From Arma custos (taxonomy: Eukaryota > Arthropoda > Insecta > Hemiptera > Pentatomidae): a stretch of 64,000 nt of DNA. A program made the translations under genes and the position numbers. Location of the stretch: NCBI GenBank assembly GCA_037127475.1, contig CM073759.1:15325289-15389288 (forward strand), given 5' to 3'. Shown here in pieces: positions 34,323 to 45,035 of the stretch (position 1 is its first letter; the number at the start of each line of letters is the position of its first letter). Under the pieces are notes generated by a model. It worked only from the letters and a program-made list of their open reading frames with translations. It did no database searches and had not been told where the DNA came from.

Positions 34323-34471
34323 CTCTCAAAACTGTGTCAGAAGAATCCATAAGTACTTTAAGACATTTATCCAAGATCAGTGAACATGAAGGACCAGTGG
34401 TTATCGTACCCAGGCCAGGTGATGGAGCTGCCATCTCCCTACTCCAGAATGAATGTCCTCAGCTTCTGTAA
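34323..34471 (+). pseudogene. Short coding remnant, unrecognised
   Basis: Open frame ending TAA 34469-34471, containing SISTLRHLSKISEHEGP and VVIVPRPGDGAAISLLQNE. An aataaa lies 37 bp downstream. It may be the 3' end of a processed pseudogene or of an unidentified transposon gene. No start is seen. Confidence 0.3.
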
Positions 34472-34837
34472 TTGTTATATTATAATGTGAGATACTGCTT
34501 TTACCAATAATGAATAAACATCAGTTATAATAATAATAATAATTATTGTTTGAAAAGTTATAAATATTACTCATTAATTTTTCTTTCTTCACCCTTGACT
34601 TATGTCTGGGTAGGTGCATTCTCCGGTAGGAACTGAGAAAAAGAACGAGCAATAATAATAAATTGGCAGAATCATGGGAATAGTCCCATTTGATACACAT
34701 AATGCATAATGATAATCTTGCACAATCCTTCTTTTAAAATCGCAGTATGTCAGTTGGTTAGTCATCTGCAATAACTGAACATTCTCATCAAACCTGTCAA
34801 CTCCCTCCCTGTAGGTGTTACAGTCGTGTTATAGTCA
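34472..34837. other. No gene seen
   Basis: AT-rich intronic sequence; contains an aataaa at about 34508 following the short coding remnant. Nothing else recognised. Confidence 0.4.
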
Positions 34838-35210
34838 TTAATTGCTTATTATAGTTGTAGGTATATGTCTTATTATTTGTTCAGAGAACATTTTCTCAAA
34901 GGAGTGAACACATGATAATTCATCTCCCACGTATTCAGTTAACAATTCTTCTGCGTTTTTGTCTTCTCTCAGTGGGCTTGTCACTCCATCAGTCTGATGT
35001 GTGAGGTAAGGGCTGATGAACGGTGCTAGATTGCTCAGGAGCAAGTGAAAAGTCTCCGATTGATGTTCGTCATCTGTGTCATCAGGAAGGATTTCATTTG
35101 ATACAACTAGAGCATCAATTTCAGTCCTAAGGACACTGGGTGGAAGGTGATTCATACCGAAATCAACTTCGTCACCACTGTCTTCTTCAGTAATGTTTTC
35201 ACCTTTAAAA
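34838..35210 (-). pseudogene. Possible piggyBac-type transposase N-terminal fragment
   Basis: Minus-strand frame with GENITEEDSGDEVDF and MNHLPPSVLRTEIDAL, an arrangement (acidic EDSGDE, then NLP...L.AE) seen in the N-termini of piggyBac-derived proteins. No catalytic domain follows; the rest of the frame (to 34838) is unremarkable. Assignment is tentative. Confidence 0.35.
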
Positions 35211-35631
35211 CAAAGCTTGCATGGCGTATTGTTCTAGTTTACCGTTAATGCAATTTTAAGTCTAATCTTTAAACATTCACATTTTATATCAAATAATACT
35301 TTTTTTTTTCTTCGTTCTTAACACTATTACCTAATTAAATTATTTAAATAAGAAAGAAAAGCCAATAGTAAAGTTGCTGTTTAAGTAAACAAAAAAAAAA
35401 ATTATAAACATTAAATTTATTGTGAGCGCTAACAGTGGTGATTGATAGCAGTTGAATGAAACCATTCCTAAGATTACAAAAAAAAAAAGGCATTGATTAA
35501 TGGAAATTATTAAAATTATTTCGAAAATAGAAAATCTAATTGAATAATAAATAAAACAAGTTGCTGTCGATGAGTGGTCTGAAGAATTGATAAGAAAAGG
35601 ATTGTGCACAAACCCCAGTTAGAGCGAACTC
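35211..35631. other. No gene seen
   Basis: AT-rich with several A runs. The 89-codon minus-strand frame at 35609-35340 is Phe/Ile-rich low complexity and not called. Confidence 0.4.
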
Positions 35632-36300
35632 ATGCATATTGGAATGAGAGACCAGCAGCTTACAATTATCTGCCTTGGACAGAACCTTGAAGTGGTAGAT
35701 AATTTCGATTATCTAAATACTGTCATAAGTAGGGATGGACGAATAGACCAAGAGATCTTGAACCGAATAAGAAAGGCGAATGGAGTTCTTCCAAATATCT
35801 TCAGCATTGGTAGGCAAGCGAGAAGTTCTTAAAAAGGCCAAGCTACGCTGTTCAAATCTGTATTCTTGACTGTTTTTCTATATGGGTCAGAGAGCTAGAT
35901 GATGCTTAAGAAACATGCAACTTACCGCAGCACCGCAGCGGAAATGAGGTTCCTAAGAAAATTTGCAGGAATAATCCGACAGGATTATGTAAGAAATAAC
36001 AGCATCCATGCTACACTGGGTGTGAGATCTGTTACTGATGTCCTAGAGGAACGCCAGCTGAAATGGTATGGCCATGTTTGTTATGAGAGATGTTTTACTC
36101 GCTGGTTGATGAAAGCAAGGCCATAAGAAAACCGCCCTGTAAGTAGGCCAAGAATTACCTATAGTGAATATAGGGGCTAGGAAAGGAACACGGCTGCCCG
36201 ATGGATCAACTCTGAAGAATCGCTCTGGAAAGAAACTTATAAAAGATGGACTGAGGTTACTCCATGCCTAACAGCACTGTGGAGATAGATAAAGAAAGAA
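35632..36300 (+). pseudogene. LINE RT C-terminal fragment
   Basis: 35632-35832 encodes LEVVDNFDYLNTVISRDGRIDQEI...RIRKANG (the FxYLG region after the YADD box). 35899-36126 encodes AAEMRFLRKFAGIIRQDYVRN...LKWYGHV (C-terminal region). A stop and a frameshift lie between them. The tail reads aaagaaagaaagaaaaaag near 36290. Confidence 0.75.
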
Positions 36301-36424
36301 AGAAAAAAGACAGGAAGCTAGGAAGTACTTACGGTGGCAGGAAAGATAGAGGAACTTCAACTCCTCGTAATATTGAATGACAAGGGCTCTTGGGATCCCA
36401 AAAATGAAGTGAATGAATTTAACA

Positions 36425-36600
36425 TCTATATATATAAAAGAGAGTTGTGCTAGTTACTGACCTAATAACTCAAGAACGCCTGGACCGATTTCGATGATTC
36501 GCACCAATTAGGACTGGTCCAAAAAAGCAGAACATCCAAGAAAAAAATCGAAATCGGTCCAGGCATTCTTGAGTTATATTCTTAGTAATTTTTTTTTTTT
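36425..36600. mobile_element. Possible Helitron/Helentron-like end with inverted segment
   Basis: a|tctatatatataaaagagag resembles the 5' end of some Helitron-type elements, with the ctcaagaacgcctggaccga block after it. That block recurs inverted at 36548-36580. No coding and no clear 3' end. Confidence 0.35.
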
Positions 36601-37205
36601 TTTTTTTAGTTTGCCCTAAGGAGGGAAGGCTTAGTTACTAGGTATGGGTGAGTCATCCCAAACGCCCTACTTCGTTGCCCTCTACTCCCTAGCCTTTCAT
36701 CTTCCCTAATAAGGTGAAAAGGGTGACAAACGTTTGTAATAAAAAAAAAGTCAATTTTAGTGCAAGCACCATGAAATTTTAGATTTAGCTTCTAAAAAAA
36801 AAAAAAAAAAATCCTCACACCGTTGGCGGTAGAAGAGGAGAAGATTAAAATTAAAAATAAAGAAATATGTGTTTTTTATTTTTGGAAAATCGACCCCTAA
36901 AAGAGTAAAATACGAGAAATCGTAACATGTTAAGTTAATAGGTAAGCAGGATTTAAATTTTAACATAATAATAATTGTATTCATGATTTTATTTTGCAAA
37001 ATCAACTTCTAAATATTACAGTTTTGGATTTCAATAAAAAACTCATCGATAGTTCTGTAATTATGTCATTTAATATTTAATAGGAAAGTTTATTAAAATC
37101 TATTAACAAAGGGACAAGCATTGGTAGGCTGGCTGAATTCACAAATGCTTTTAAGACATTTTATAATATTAAGTTATAAGTTCATAATATTAAGTCATCT
37201 TATAA
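36601..37205. other. Intronic AT-rich sequence, no gene seen
   Basis: Contains T- and A-rich runs and ends in the target gtcatcttataa (37194-37205) duplicated by the PLE insertion. Confidence 0.5.
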
Positions 37206-37358
37206 TTTTTTATTCTAAAATTCTTGTTTTTGTAACTGGAGTGCATCTTTATTAGTCAATCATTCACATGAGTAAATTAAAAACCTTTTCCAGTCATTAT
37301 TATTTTTCTTTATTCTAAAAAAACGTTTCGACAATTCCTTGTCATTTTCAATTTACAT

Positions 37359-37395
<37 letters not shown>

Positions 37396-37894
37396 TTTCA
37401 ACACTATTTAATTTTAAAAATATTTTCTAAAAAATTTTTTGTACATTTTCAACCTAAAAATTAAAAATTTAAAAGACAAATCAAAATAAATACATTATTT
37501 TATATACAAAAAACATGTCCCAAAAATACTGAATAAGATATAGATACCTTTTTGGTTAATTGTCATATAATTTAAAAATAAAGCTTAGAGTTATAATGTA
37601 CTCCATGGTCAATTACTACTTTTTGTAATTTGTACTTTGGACTGTTTTTTATTATTATTGTTATTAAAATAGTATTTTAATTTATTTAGTTCTTCAATAT
37701 ATAGTCATTATGAATGGTTAATTAATATAATTAGTAATTTTTTTATTTATATTGATCTATTTTATATCTTTTATTTATTTTAAAAAGTTAGTTATATGAA
37801 TTAAGAATTGGAAAATGAAAAACAATGCTGAGGTTACTGAGAAGGTTATGTTATCTGTGTTATCTAATAAGTGTGGACTTCTATATTTCTTTAT

Positions 37895-39592
37895 TTAATT
37901 TTTTAACTTTAAAATCACTGATGAGTATAGTTTGCTTATTTCATTAGATTCTTTCCTATCATTTACTACCTTATCTATTTTATCATTTATGTATAATGCT
38001 TCTAAAAATTTTCTTTTTATCTTATTTCCCTCTCTGTGCAAAATTCGTGGCTTTTCGAAATCAAATGTGTGGGATTCTTTTTTGCAATGGGCTGATAATG
38101 CAGTGCTTGTCTTTGAATTTGGTTTTAGATTATTTTTGTGATGATAGAATCTATTTTTTAGATGTGTACTGGTATGTCCTATATATTGTTTGTCACAATT
38201 TTTGCAATCAATGTTATATACCACATTTTTATTATCCAAGATTGGTATTTTATCTTTTTTGCTGTTTATTATGTTTTTTATAGGGTTTATGGTTTTATGT
38301 GCTAATTTTATATCTGGGATGTCATAATTTTTAAATGTTGGTTCAATTTTTTCTGACAAGTTTTTGATATAGGTTACACTTCTGTATTTTATTTCATTTT
38401 GTTTAAAATCTTTTTTTGGTGATTCATTAATTATCTGAGCTGTGTTATTTTTGGTTTGGGGGTCTTTTTCATTATTTTCTTCTGTCTGAAAAAAATTTGT
38501 AATCTTAGTTTGAGATGGCTTGATTTTTGATGTTTTGTCATTTATATGGTTAATTTTTTTACTATTATCAAATCTATTGATATTAGAGTCATTTTCTATA
38601 CTTATTATGTTATTATCTATTTTATTCTTAATTAAATTATTTTGTTTGTGCCACATTTCTTTTATAAGTTTTATTGGGAAAGCATTACTAAGTAGAATTT
38701 TGAAAATTTTATTCTTTGTTTCATTTAAATATTCATTGTCTGTTACTGTAATTGATCTTTTTATTAGATTTTGAGCTGTATTTCTTATTTGTTGTTTTGG
38801 GTGGTTTGAGAAAAAATTGAGTAATCTATTTGAGGTTATATCTTTTTTATACCATTTTGTTCCAATTCTATTATTTTTAGGGTTTCTTATGATGGTTATG
38901 TCCAAAAAGTTTAGAGAATGATTATTTTCTATTTCTTTTGTGAACTTGATATTTTTATTTTGTTCATTTAATATTGAGTTAAATTTATTTAAATCATTTT
39001 CATTTGTAATAATTAATAAATCATCTATATATTTAGCAATGAATATAGATGAGCTGTTCAATTTTAGTAGGCTATTATTTATTATATGATTAAGGACTAT
39101 TCCTGATAAGGTTACTGATAGTCTACCTCCCATAGGTAAACCTATCGTTTGCTTATAAAATTGACCCTGATAAATGAAGTATCCATTTTCCGTACACAAT
39201 TTAATTCCTTCTAAAAAAATTGTTTTACTTTTTATATTCGTGTAGGGTTCAATTTTTTCCCAATTTTCATTTAAAAGTTTAAGTGCTAATTTAAGTGGGA
39301 TGTTAGGGAACATTGATACCACATCTAAACTTGCAATAATTTGATCAGCTTTTATATTGATATTATTTAGTCTGTTTTTTAACTCTATTGCATTAATAAC
39401 ATCATAATCATTATTATTATTATAATTATTCAAAGATCTATTTAGGTATTTTGCCAGGTTGTCTGTTGGGTTATTGGTGCCATCTACTATTGGTCTCAAC
39501 GGATAATTTTCTTTGTGCATTTTTATTAGGCCATGTATTCTAGGTATATTATAATAGTTGTTTGATAATTTATTTTTCATATTTTTTTTCAA
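37895..39592 (-). CDS. PLE reverse transcriptase plus GIY-YIG endonuclease
   Basis: 565 residues on the minus strand. RT: RIHGLIKMHK (18-27), PLRPIVDG (31-38), SLDVVSMFPNIP (88-99), GLPMGG (151-156), catalytic YIDD (188-191), LNFLDITII (227-235), TKWYKKDITSNRLLNFFSNHP (245-265). Linker with QTKITNFF at 361-368, a PIP-box match. Endonuclease: VVYNIDCKNC (457-466), YIGHT (470-474), LKNRFYHH (478-485), ALSAHCKKESHTFDFEKP (498-515). Synthesises cDNA and cuts target DNA. The true protein continues upstream through 39570-40821; the frame is shifted by one extra base in T8 at 39582-39589. Confidence 0.92.
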   Translation of the reverse strand: MKKNMKNKLSNNYYNIPRIHGLIKMHKENYPLRPIVDGTNNPTDNLAKYLNRSLNNYNNNNDYDVINAIELKNRLNNINIKADQIIASLDVVSMFPNIPLKLALKLLNENWEKIEPYTNIKSKTIFLEGIKLCTENGYFIYQGQFYKQTIGLPMGGRLSVTLSGIVLNHIINNSLLKLNSSSIFIAKYIDDLLIITNENDLNKFNSILNEQNKNIKFTKEIENNHSLNFLDITIIRNPKNNRIGTKWYKKDITSNRLLNFFSNHPKQQIRNTAQNLIKRSITVTDNEYLNETKNKIFKILLSNAFPIKLIKEMWHKQNNLIKNKIDNNIISIENDSNINRFDNSKKINHINDKTSKIKPSQTKITNFFQTEENNEKDPQTKNNTAQIINESPKKDFKQNEIKYRSVTYIKNLSEKIEPTFKNYDIPDIKLAHKTINPIKNIINSKKDKIPILDNKNVVYNIDCKNCDKQYIGHTSTHLKNRFYHHKNNLKPNSKTSTALSAHCKKESHTFDFEKPRILHREGNKIKRKFLEALYINDKIDKVVNDRKESNEISKLYSSVILKLKN

Positions 39593-39848
39593 TAAAATTA
39601 TATTTGATTAGTTTATCCAGATATTTATTAACTTTATTATTGAGTTCTTTCATTGGGTCATTTCTTATGCTTTTATAAATTTCTTTATTATTTAATATAT
39701 CTAACATCTTTTGTTGATAATCTATATCTGTTATTATTACCAATTGTTTTGTTTTATCTGATTTTATGATACATAAATCTTTATTTTTTTTAAAAAATAA
39801 TTTTGTATATAAAATGTCATTATTAATTAAGTTATTAAATTGATTCAT
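39570..39848 (-). CDS. PLE protein, middle segment
   Basis: 92 codons that belong between the N-terminal segment and the RT. Includes KKNKDLCIIKSDKTKQLVII and the KEIYKSIRNDPMKELNNKVN block. Both neighbours are separated by single-T insertions. In copy 2 the same T runs have seven T and the segments are continuous. Confidence 0.8.
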   Translation of the reverse strand: MNQFNNLINNDILYTKLFFKKNKDLCIIKSDKTKQLVIITDIDYQQKMLDILNNKEIYKSIRNDPMKELNNKVNKYLDKLIKYNFIEKKYEK

Positions 39849-39861
39849 TGTATTATTTGGC

Positions 39862-40821
39862 TTATTTTTTTTCTTTATTCAAATAATTTAGAATATTTTT
39901 ACTAATTATGTTTCTTAACCCATTTTTATGTGTTTCTGGAGTGTCTAAATTTATAATTATTGCTTCCACTTCTGCTATCATTTGAAATATATTGATTTTT
40001 TTACTATTAGGGTTATAATTAAAATTATCTCCTAAACTTAAGAGATTTATGATATTATTTGGTACTTGTCTTGGTGTTAGGTTTACTACTCTGTTATAAG
40101 TGTGTAGGTTATTGTAGTAATGAAATATATTGAATAATTTACCTGTACTATTATTATTATTATTTTTCATATTTTTAGAATAAATAGTGGTATTATATTT
40201 ATCTGAGGTACTATTATCATTGTATGGGTTTATGAGGGGTGTCTTACTATATTTATTTGCCTTAAATTTTAAGTTTATTATTTTAATTTCTTTTATTATA
40301 TTCTTCCATTTTTTATATGTGTCACAGATTAAAGTGTATAGATTTTTATCTTGATTTTTAATTTTTTCTAATTTTTCTTTTAATTTTTTCTTAATTGAAT
40401 TAATCAACCAGAAGGCTTGTTTCTTATCCAAGTTTAAAATTTTTTGTCCTATATTATTAAAAAAATTATTTTGTTTATTGTTATTTAAATAGTTTTTATT
40501 GAAACAATTTTCTAAATTAATGATATGAGTTAGAATATGATTCGGTATAATTTGGTTTTCTATACAATATTTAAGGTATATTAATTTGCACTCTGCATTA
40601 ATAAGTTTTATACTATGGTTAAAAATTATATTAATTGTATCCATACCCAAAACAGCATTAAAAGGACTTACATTTTGTTGGTCAATGCAATTTAATAATT
40701 CTTTTCTATATTCTTTCACATGTTTTTCTACTTCTTTTTGTCTGCTTCTTGATATATTAGGCGCTAGGATTTCACCTTGATTTTTTATTCTAAAATTCTT
40801 GTTTTTGTAACTGGAGTGCAT
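39862..40821 (-). CDS. PLE protein, N-terminal segment
   Basis: 319 codons, Asn/Lys/Ile-rich, ending NILNYLNKEKK where an extra base in the T8 run (39865-39872) breaks the frame. It has a charged helical region (SRSRQKEVEKHVKEYRKELL) near residue 25. No catalytic motif; PLE N-termini before the RT fingers are poorly conserved. The start at 40821 lies within the repeated terminal region, so the natural start is uncertain. Confidence 0.7.
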   Translation of the reverse strand: MHSSYKNKNFRIKNQGEILAPNISRSRQKEVEKHVKEYRKELLNCIDQQNVSPFNAVLGMDTINIIFNHSIKLINAECKLIYLKYCIENQIIPNHILTHIINLENCFNKNYLNNNKQNNFFNNIGQKILNLDKKQAFWLINSIKKKLKEKLEKIKNQDKNLYTLICDTYKKWKNIIKEIKIINLKFKANKYSKTPLINPYNDNSTSDKYNTTIYSKNMKNNNNNSTGKLFNIFHYYNNLHTYNRVVNLTPRQVPNNIINLLSLGDNFNYNPNSKKINIFQMIAEVEAIIINLDTPETHKNGLRNIISKNILNYLNKEKK

Positions 40822-40935
40822 CTTTATTAGTCAATCATTCACATGAGTAAATTAAAAACCTTTTCCAGTCATTATTATTTTTCTTTATTCTAAAAAAACG
40901 TTTCGACAATTCCTTGTCATTTTCAATTTACATCA

Positions 40936-40967
<32 letters not shown>

Positions 40968-41009
40968 TTTCAACACTATTTAATTTTAAAAATATTTTCT
41001 AAAAAATTT

Positions 41010-41720
41010 GCACTGCATTATCAGCCCATTGCAAAAAAGAATCCCACACATTTGATTTCGAAAAGCCACGAATTTTGCACAGAGAGGGAAATAAGATAAA
41101 AAGAAAATTTTTAGAAGCATTATACATAAATGATAAAATAGATAAGGTAGTAAATGATAGGAAAGAATCTAATGAAATAAGCAAACTATACTCATCAGTG
41201 ATTTTAAAGTTAAAAAATTAAATAAAGAAATATAGAAGTCCACACTTATTAGATAACACAGATAACATAACCTTCTCAGTAACCTCAGCATTGTTTTTCA
41301 TTTTCCAATTCTTAATTCATATAACTAACTTTTTAAAATAAATAAAAGATATAAAATAGATCAATATAAATAAAAAAATTACTAATTATATTAATTAACC
41401 ATTCATAATGACTATATATTGAAGAACTAAATAAATTAAAATACTATTTTAATAACAATAATAATAAAAAACAGTCCAAAGTACAAATTACAAAAAGTAG
41501 TAATTGACCATGGAGTACATTATAACTCTAAGCTTTATTTTTAAATTATATGACAATTAACCAAAAAGGTATCTATATCTTATTCAGTATTTTTGGGACA
41601 TGTTTTTTGTATATAAAATAATGTATTTATTTTGATTTGTCTTTTAAATTTTTAATTTTTAGGTTGAAAATGTACAAAAAATTTTTTAGAAAATATTTTT
41701 AAAATTAAATAGTGTTGAAA

Positions 41721-41757
<37 letters not shown>

Positions 41758-41845
41758 TAAATTGAAAATGACAAGGAATTGTCGAAACGTTTTTTTAGAA
41801 TAAAGAAAAATAATAATGACTGGAAAAGGTTTTTAATTTACTCAT
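41010..41845 (+). repeat. Inverted tail of PLE copy 1
   Basis: Reverse complement of about 37267-38106. Includes a plus-strand duplicate of the endonuclease C-terminus (HCKKESHTFDFEKP) and the terminal block with the A-rich run. Confidence 0.9.
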
Positions 41846-41857
41846 GTCATCTTATAA

Positions 41858-42060
41858 ATAAATATGTAAATGATACACGTAGCGCAACCTGTTGAAGTGT
41901 TGTAACAATAAATGTGTCCGGTATAAATAAAACTAAAAGTTTAAAAAAAAGGATATTTATTATTTCATCAAAATCATTTCAACAATTATGAGTGAGGAAT
42001 ATTTACAGTAGTTTATCAATCGATCAAGTTGAATATATCTATAAATTATTTATTGATTAT
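41858..42060. other. Intron sequence between PLE and LINE
   Basis: Short AT-rich stretch; no gene seen. Ends at the target aaagcatctgat (42061-42072) duplicated by the LINE. Confidence 0.5.
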
Positions 42061-42072
42061 AAAGCATCTGAT

Positions 42073-43275
42073 CCGGCCAACTAGAAGCACAACTGATCAT
42101 ATCTGCTCCATACGGCAGATGCTAGAGAAAGCATATGAGTACAATATTGACCTTCATCACCTCTTCATAGATTTCTGCCAGGCCTATGATAGTCTTGATA
42201 GGAATGAACTGCTCAAAGTAATGAAAACTCTAGGGGTCCCAGAAAAGCTAGTCGAATTAAGTGCGATGACCTTGGAAAACACCAGAGGTAGGGTAAAAAT
42301 CCAAAATATGCTATCAGGAGAGTTTGAGGTGGAGAATGGTCTGCGCCAAGGAGATCCCCTCTCACCTATATTGTTTAACATAGCACTAGAACAAGCTGCG
42401 AGATCAATCAGGACCAATCCAGGAGGAACGATATGCAACAGGATGACCTAACACCTGGCGTATGCTGATGACGTAGTGATATCAGCAAGGTCAAAAGCGG
42501 AGCTTTCGGGAGCTTTGTAGGAATTTGAAGAAGCGGGGAAAAAATTGGGTCTGGTAATAAATAAGGAAAAAACCCAATACATGATTTCCACAAAAAATGA
42601 TGGGCAGGAAGAGCAGAGTCATGTGCAACTGCTCCACCTCACATTTAAGAAAGTGGACAGCTTCAAGTACCTGGGGGCTTTAGTGACGCGAAGGAATGAC
42701 ATCACTGCAGAAATTAAAGCAAGAATTTCAGCAGGCAACCGATGTTTCTTTGCATTGCGAAAAGTATTAAGATTTCGGAACATGTCACGGAGAGCAAAAT
42801 TGTTGATCTATAAAACAATCTTAAGACCGATTGTCACGTACGCTGGTGAAACGTGGGTCCTGACCCAGGAATGCGAAAAGATGCTGCAGATCTGGGAGAG
42901 GAAGGTACTTCGGCAGATATTTGGGTCAGTCTGTAACGAAGGCCAATGGAGGTCAAGAAATAATAGAGAGCTTCGGGAACTGTACCATGAACCAGACCTA
43001 GTCACCTATGTCAAGTCAACCCGTATAAGATGGCTTGGGCACGTGGAGAGAATGGGAGAAGATCGGTACATGAAGAAACTATTATATGTACAACCAGGAG
43101 GCAGAAATGGAGGAGGAAGGTCCAGGCTGCAATGGCTGGGTAATGTGGAGAGCAATCTGCAGAGGATGGGAATCGGACAATGGAGAGGTCGAGCTGCTGA
43201 CAGGGAAGACTGGAGAGGCGTTGTTGTGGAGGCCAGGGCCCTACAAGGGCTGTAGAGCCATGGAAGAAGAAGAAG
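42073..43275 (+). pseudogene. 5'-truncated LINE with 12-bp TSD
   Basis: aaagcatctgat at 42061-42072 and 43276-43287. Encodes RPTRSTTDHI, LFIDFCQAYDS, GLRQGDPLSP, LAYADDVVISA, FKYLGALVTR, SAGNRCFFALRKVL, TRIRWLGHVERM and GGGRSRLQWLGN in one frame, broken by stops at 42449-42451 and about 42518. The 3' tail is (GAAGAA)n. The same family is inverted at 27715-28727. Clade probably RTE-like; not certain. Confidence 0.88.
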
Positions 43276-43287
43276 AAAGCATCTGAT

Positions 43288-44760
43288 TAGGAATTTAGAA
43301 GATGTAGGAAGGTTTGGATTTAAATGAGATTAAAGAAGACGCATGACGGATATCGAGTGGGAGTGAGTTCCAAAGAGAGGTAGAACGGGCGAGAATGGAA
43401 CGCTCAAAAGTTTTGGTTCGATGGGAACGGATATAAAGATCGGAAGGGCGAGATCTTGTGACCTGGGATTGGATAGAGGATTTGAATTGTAGGGGACTAT
43501 AGATATAAGATGAATGTTGTAAGTTGATAGTTTGATATAAGTAAGAACCAAGGAAATAGAGTCTACAGATAGAAGGGAAAAGCCACTTTAACTCAACGTA
43601 AGGGCGGGACACATGAGACCTTCTCGGGGCGTCGAAGACAAATCGAAGCAAACAGTTCATAATTCGCCTCAACCTCTCCTCGAGCCTGTCCGAGAGGTCA
43701 CCATATGCTATACAACCATAGTCAATGTGTGGAAAGATAAAAGAAGTGATGAGGAGCTTGGAGGTGTTAGAAGTTGCCTGGAACGATGGAATAACTTTAG
43801 ATAGCTTATTCCTCGACGGGAAATTTGGGCAACGTGATGTTTCCATGAGAGGGATTGGTTGAAAATGATTCAGAGCTTTCTAACAGAGGAACTGAAGGCA
43901 ATAGGTGGGAACAATGGAAGATTGATTTGAGAAAGTGATTAATGTAACAGTTGAAAAGGAGTGGGGAAATACTTTAACCCTGTGCCACTCCTGTGTTCAG
44001 CGGTAGGAAAGAGGATAGGGGTTGATTAGGGATGTACTACTTGAGTCCAATCAGAGAGGAAAGCTTGGACCCAGAGTATGGAGCTATTGGAAAAGGAAAG
44101 AGATTTTAGTTTAGAGAAAAGGATGGAGTGGTTTAGCGAATCGCAAGCTTTTGAATAGTCAAGTAGAATTAGTACTGTTAGGTTTTTTTTTGTCCATTGC
44201 GGTATGTATGTCAGTGATGATTTTAACGAGGGCAGAGTGTGTGGAAAGGCCAGGACGGAAGCCTGATTGAAGAGGATCAAGGAGTTTAGACTATTCCAGA
44301 AAATTTGACATTTGGGATTGAACTCTTCTTTCGAGGGATTTGGAAAGGTTAGAGAGTATAGAAATAGGCCGGAAATCATTTGGGTTTGAGGTATTGGGTG
44401 ATTTTTTAATAGAATGGACTATTACTTTTTTTCAGGAGGAAGGGAAAACTGCATTTTGTAGGAAAAATTGTAACTGTAGAGAAGGGCATGTAGAATTTTG
44501 GGGATATTTTTAACAATTTGATGGGAATGCCGTCAGAACCGATCAAATTAGAGTGGGATCTCAATAGGGAGGAGATAAGGTCAGTGAGTGAAATGTCGGA
44601 GAAATAAAAGTTGTGGTTGAATGATGGTGCTATTGAGAAAGTAGGGGAAGTAGATTGTTAGTTAGTAGAGAAAATCAAAAAAATGTGTGTTTAATTCATC
44701 AGGCGAAACCGTAAAGACTACAGGGGAAGGGGATTTATAAAGTGAGAGTTTCCGTAGGAT
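43288..44760 (-). pseudogene. CR1/Jockey-group LINE fragment
   Basis: Minus strand. 44379-44026 has LTVLILLDYSKACDSLNHSIL (RT domain). 43846-43295 has LLITSFIFPHIDYGCIAYGDLSD, LRRIMNCLLRFVF and the C-terminal SRPSDLYIRSHRT..FERSIL...SLWNSLPLDIR block. The part to about 44740 shows further upstream pieces (SPDELNTHFF). Several frameshifts. Related to the longer LINE at 46207-51210 by its C-terminal motif. Confidence 0.75.
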
Positions 44761-44969
44761 TTTATTATATTATATTATATTGTTTAATGGAATATATTAT
44801 ATTTGCTGCCCCGGTGGATAAATGTTTATGTCAAATTTGTCCAGAGAGTTAATTGTATTGAGGGAAGCAAAGTTATCTTTGTTGAATCAGCACTTTTTTC
44901 TGAACACTGACTTTTTGTGTAATTAGATGTTTCCTGTTCTTGTTTTACATATTATTTTCGTGTCAACAG

Positions 44970-45035
44970 GTGTGTTCATTCATATTAAACAAGAAACATC
45001 TGTAAAACATGAAGAACTGCTTCTATCAGATGAAG
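44970..45035 (+). CDS. Zinc-finger gene, cassette exon with IKQE and VKHE
   Basis: Acceptor gtgtcaacag, 66-bp exon, donor gtaaga. Encodes GVFIHIKQETSVKHEELLL then SDE. IKQE and VKHE both fit PsiKxE. Phase 1-1, like the exons 15 kb upstream, and its FIHIKQE..ELLLSDE plan matches the FHLKQE..ELLIPDE plan of exon 29321-29371, suggesting duplication. Confidence 0.65.

Larger units (their letters stand above)
37206..41845 (-). mobile_element. Nearly intact Penelope-like element, copy 1, with 12-bp TSD
   Basis: Flanked by gtcatcttataa at 37194-37205 and 41846-41857. Terminal repeat 37213-37440 is repeated direct at 40786-41006. Then 41010-41845 is the inverse of about 37267-38106, so the element carries an inverted tail. 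Total 4.64 kb. The minus strand codes RT plus GIY-YIG in one frame, broken only by two single-base indels in T8 runs. The direct and inverted repeats look almost identical, suggesting a young insertion. It lies in the zinc-finger gene's 15-kb intron. Confidence 0.9.

Noticed and set aside
37932..38774. Plus-strand ORFs opposite the PLE protein
   Set aside because: Antisense shadows; no domain.
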